DNA from: a bacterium
GTDB lineage: Bacteria; Bacillota; Clostridia; Christensenellales; Aristaeellaceae
Length of the DNA stretch: 32,891 nucleotides
Assembly (NCBI GenBank): GCA_004563405.1
Contig: SFTH01000030.1
Location: 1 to 32,891, forward strand
Direction: 5' to 3'
In this document: one piece after another, positions 31,830 through 32,891 of the stretch
Layout of the letters: every line of letters begins with the position of its first letter
Numbering within the stretch: the first letter of the stretch is position 1
Notes under the pieces: generated by a model
Told to the model about the DNA's origin: nothing
What the model saw: the letters and a program-made list of their open reading frames with translations, nothing else
Databases searched by the model: none
Position numbers and translations under genes: made by a program

Positions 31830-32510
31830 TCAGATCAGCTTGGCGTATTCATTGCACAGCGGATGCAGCACCGGTTCGTCCTCCTCGATTTCGGAGAAGC
31901 GATAAGTATTCTCCAGCCAGTAGTTGTCAGTGTTGTCGTCGTTCACCTTGGAAACCTCGCCGATAATCGCGTCGCCGTAACCCGCCTTGGGCCCGAAGAT
32001 GTGCGCCATGTGGGGCGCGAGGCTTATGCTGTTGCCGGGATAGACCAGAATCTCCTCGCCTGCCTTGTAGGTACAGCGGATGCCATCCATGTACACCGTC
32101 ACATCCGTGTCCAGCTCGCGGCCCTCCTCGTCCGTATTCCAGAGGAACACCGACATTACGCCGCCCACGCGGTTGATGATGTCCTCCGTCTTGGCCAGAT
32201 GGTAGTGCTTGGGCAGGCGCTGGCCCTCCTTCATCACGATGTACTTCTCGCAGTAGGTGATGCCGGAGGGATCCCCCTCCTGAAGGCCGTTGCGCACGGT
32301 GTAGAACACGCCGCCAATCTCCTCAAACTTGCCCGTTCCAAAGTCAGTGATGTCCCAGCCCAGCATGGCCTTGCGAATCACGTCGATGTCGTCCTTGTTC
32401 TCCGCCCACTTATCCATGTCCCAGTAGGCCATGCGCGGAAGACTGATGTTACTCTTTTTGAAGAAATCCTTTGCCCATGCGATATTGCTGTTGACAACTG
32501 AACGCTTCAT
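31830..32510 (-). CDS. D-lyxose isomerase family protein (cupin sugar isomerase)
   Basis: 226 residues, the usual length of the D-lyxose/D-mannose isomerase family. The cupin metal site is visible: PKHYHLAKTEDIINRVGG supplies two His and a Glu, and PHMAHIFGPKAG supplies the further His. Other conserved blocks are RMAYWDMDKW near the N-terminus and GWDITDFGTGKFEEIGGVFYTVRNG. These Mn2+ enzymes interconvert D-lyxose/D-xylulose and D-mannose/D-fructose; which is preferred cannot be told. I use the ATG at 32510 (AGAGGAG about 9 bases upstream); the in-frame starts further up would extend into the promoter. It is co-transcribed with the downstream PfkB kinase. Confidence 0.93.
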   Translation of the reverse strand: MKRSVVNSNIAWAKDFFKKSNISLPRMAYWDMDKWAENKDDIDVIRKAMLGWDITDFGTGKFEEIGGVFYTVRNGLQEGDPSGITYCEKYIVMKEGQRLPKHYHLAKTEDIINRVGGVMSVFLWNTDEEGRELDTDVTVYMDGIRCTYKAGEEILVYPGNSISLAPHMAHIFGPKAGYGDAIIGEVSKVNDDNTDNYWLENTYRFSEIEEDEPVLHPLCNEYAKLI

Positions 32511-32577
32511 AGTGAAATACTCCTCTCGTAATTCCAGCGCGGCGAAATCCAGTTCACGCCAAGCCATCTCTGATGTC

Positions 32578-32586
32578 ATTATAGCA
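32578..32586 (-). promoter_or_regulatory. Extended -10 promoter for the isomerase-kinase operon
   Basis: Minus strand: TGCTATAAT, a perfect -10 (32578-32583) with the TG extension. The base run 17 positions upstream (TGGAAG) is a poor -35, so an activator or the extended -10 is needed. Confidence 0.75.
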
Positions 32587-32599
32587 CAGCTCTTTGACA

Positions 32600-32891
32600 A
32601 CTTCCACAGATATTCAAAAAAAAGCGGCGCCGCGATGCGGGAAGTAGACTACGCCGCGTCTGGAACCGCATGTATTTCGCGCTGAATCCGCGCCATCAAG
32701 ACGCTCAAACGGGCTTCATTTGGTTGTCAGAACTTCCCCCCCTTCCGCAAGAGAGTTCTGTTATCCTTCTTGCACCGGGATTTGATACAGAGCCACTTTC
32801 TCTGGTTCATTTTTCCATTTGACCGGGTCTGCGCCCAAAAGGTTGCGATGTCAAGGAAAAAGAGACGCCCAAAAGAACGTCTCTTCATTGA
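32600..32891. other. Intergenic region at the window end, with two minus-strand hairpins
   Basis: I see no gene here; the open frames are short and lack ribosome binding sites. Two terminator-like signals face the minus strand: GCGGCG/CGCCGC with eight T residues following (32616-32657), and AAGAGACG/CGTCTCTT with TTTTT following (32857-32885). The second presumably ends a gene beyond the window. A TTGACA on the minus strand at 32849-32854 has no matching -10. Confidence 0.6.
32857..32885 (-). terminator. Terminator of a gene outside the window
   Basis: Minus strand: AAGAGACG and CGTCTCTT (8 bp, 10-base loop) followed by TTTTTCC. It would end transcription entering the window from the right. 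Confidence 0.7.

Noticed and set aside
32660..32850. Transposase remnant or short gene at the window end
   Set aside because: All frames are interrupted within about 35 codons, no terminal inverted repeat or known transposase motif is visible, and no ribosome binding site is present.

Overview
The window is about 33 kb of GC-rich DNA that looks like a Clostridia-type member of the Bacillota. The reasons are strong AGGAGG-type ribosome binding sites before nearly every gene, sigma-A promoters with 17-nt spacers, many hairpin-plus-U-tract terminators, an L10 leader with a built-in terminator, a C4 zinc-ribbon L33, a LytTR/DUF3021 module and a liv transporter. Genus cannot be set from sequence reading alone; a high-GC gut Clostridia lineage is an inference. 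There is no phage, IS element, CRISPR array or plasmid module.

Layout. (1) 2-1086 (+): the C-terminus of a UgpC/MsmX-type sugar ABC ATPase, then a CatA-like acetyltransferase. (2) 1174-5445 (-): a ribosomal/transcription block in unusual order: rplJ-rplL behind a consensus promoter and an L10 leader, then a second promoter driving rpmG-secE-nusG-rplK-rplA, then a GNAT acetyltransferase. (3) 5508-8975 (+): tig, clpP, clpX. (4) 9005-13571 (-): gyrB-gyrA. (5) 13644-13826 (+): tRNA-Arg(CCT). (6) 13854-16330: two divergent genes for exported proteins, one of unknown family and one a chagasin-like (I42) peptidase inhibitor. (7) 16657-18677 (-): cysK-cysE preceded by a cysteine-rich leader peptide and a terminator. 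(8) 18735-21494 (+): a MATE transporter with a structured leader, then a DUF362 iron-sulfur protein. (9) 21624-26446 (-): a complete branched-chain amino acid ABC transporter, livK-H-M-G-F. (10) 26601-32586 (-): DUF2284 protein plus HldE-like PfkB kinase; LytTR-DUF3021-ABC ATPase-ABC permease; and D-lyxose isomerase plus a PfkB kinase. The last 300 bases hold no gene I can support.

How the genes work together. Blocks 2-4 are housekeeping: ribosome stalk, Sec translocation, transcription elongation, nascent-chain folding, proteolysis and DNA supercoiling. Blocks 7 and 9 are amino-acid supply. The most interesting item is the 40-residue leader peptide upstream of cysK. It carries eight Cys codons (seven TGT, although neighbouring genes use TGC almost exclusively), sits between a perfect promoter and an intrinsic terminator, and precedes two enzymes that contain zero and one cysteine. 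This has the architecture of cysteine-responsive, ribosome-mediated transcription attenuation. The MATE gene has a second, different promoter-terminator-gene arrangement with a palindrome over its Shine-Dalgarno sequence, which may be a separate riboregulator.
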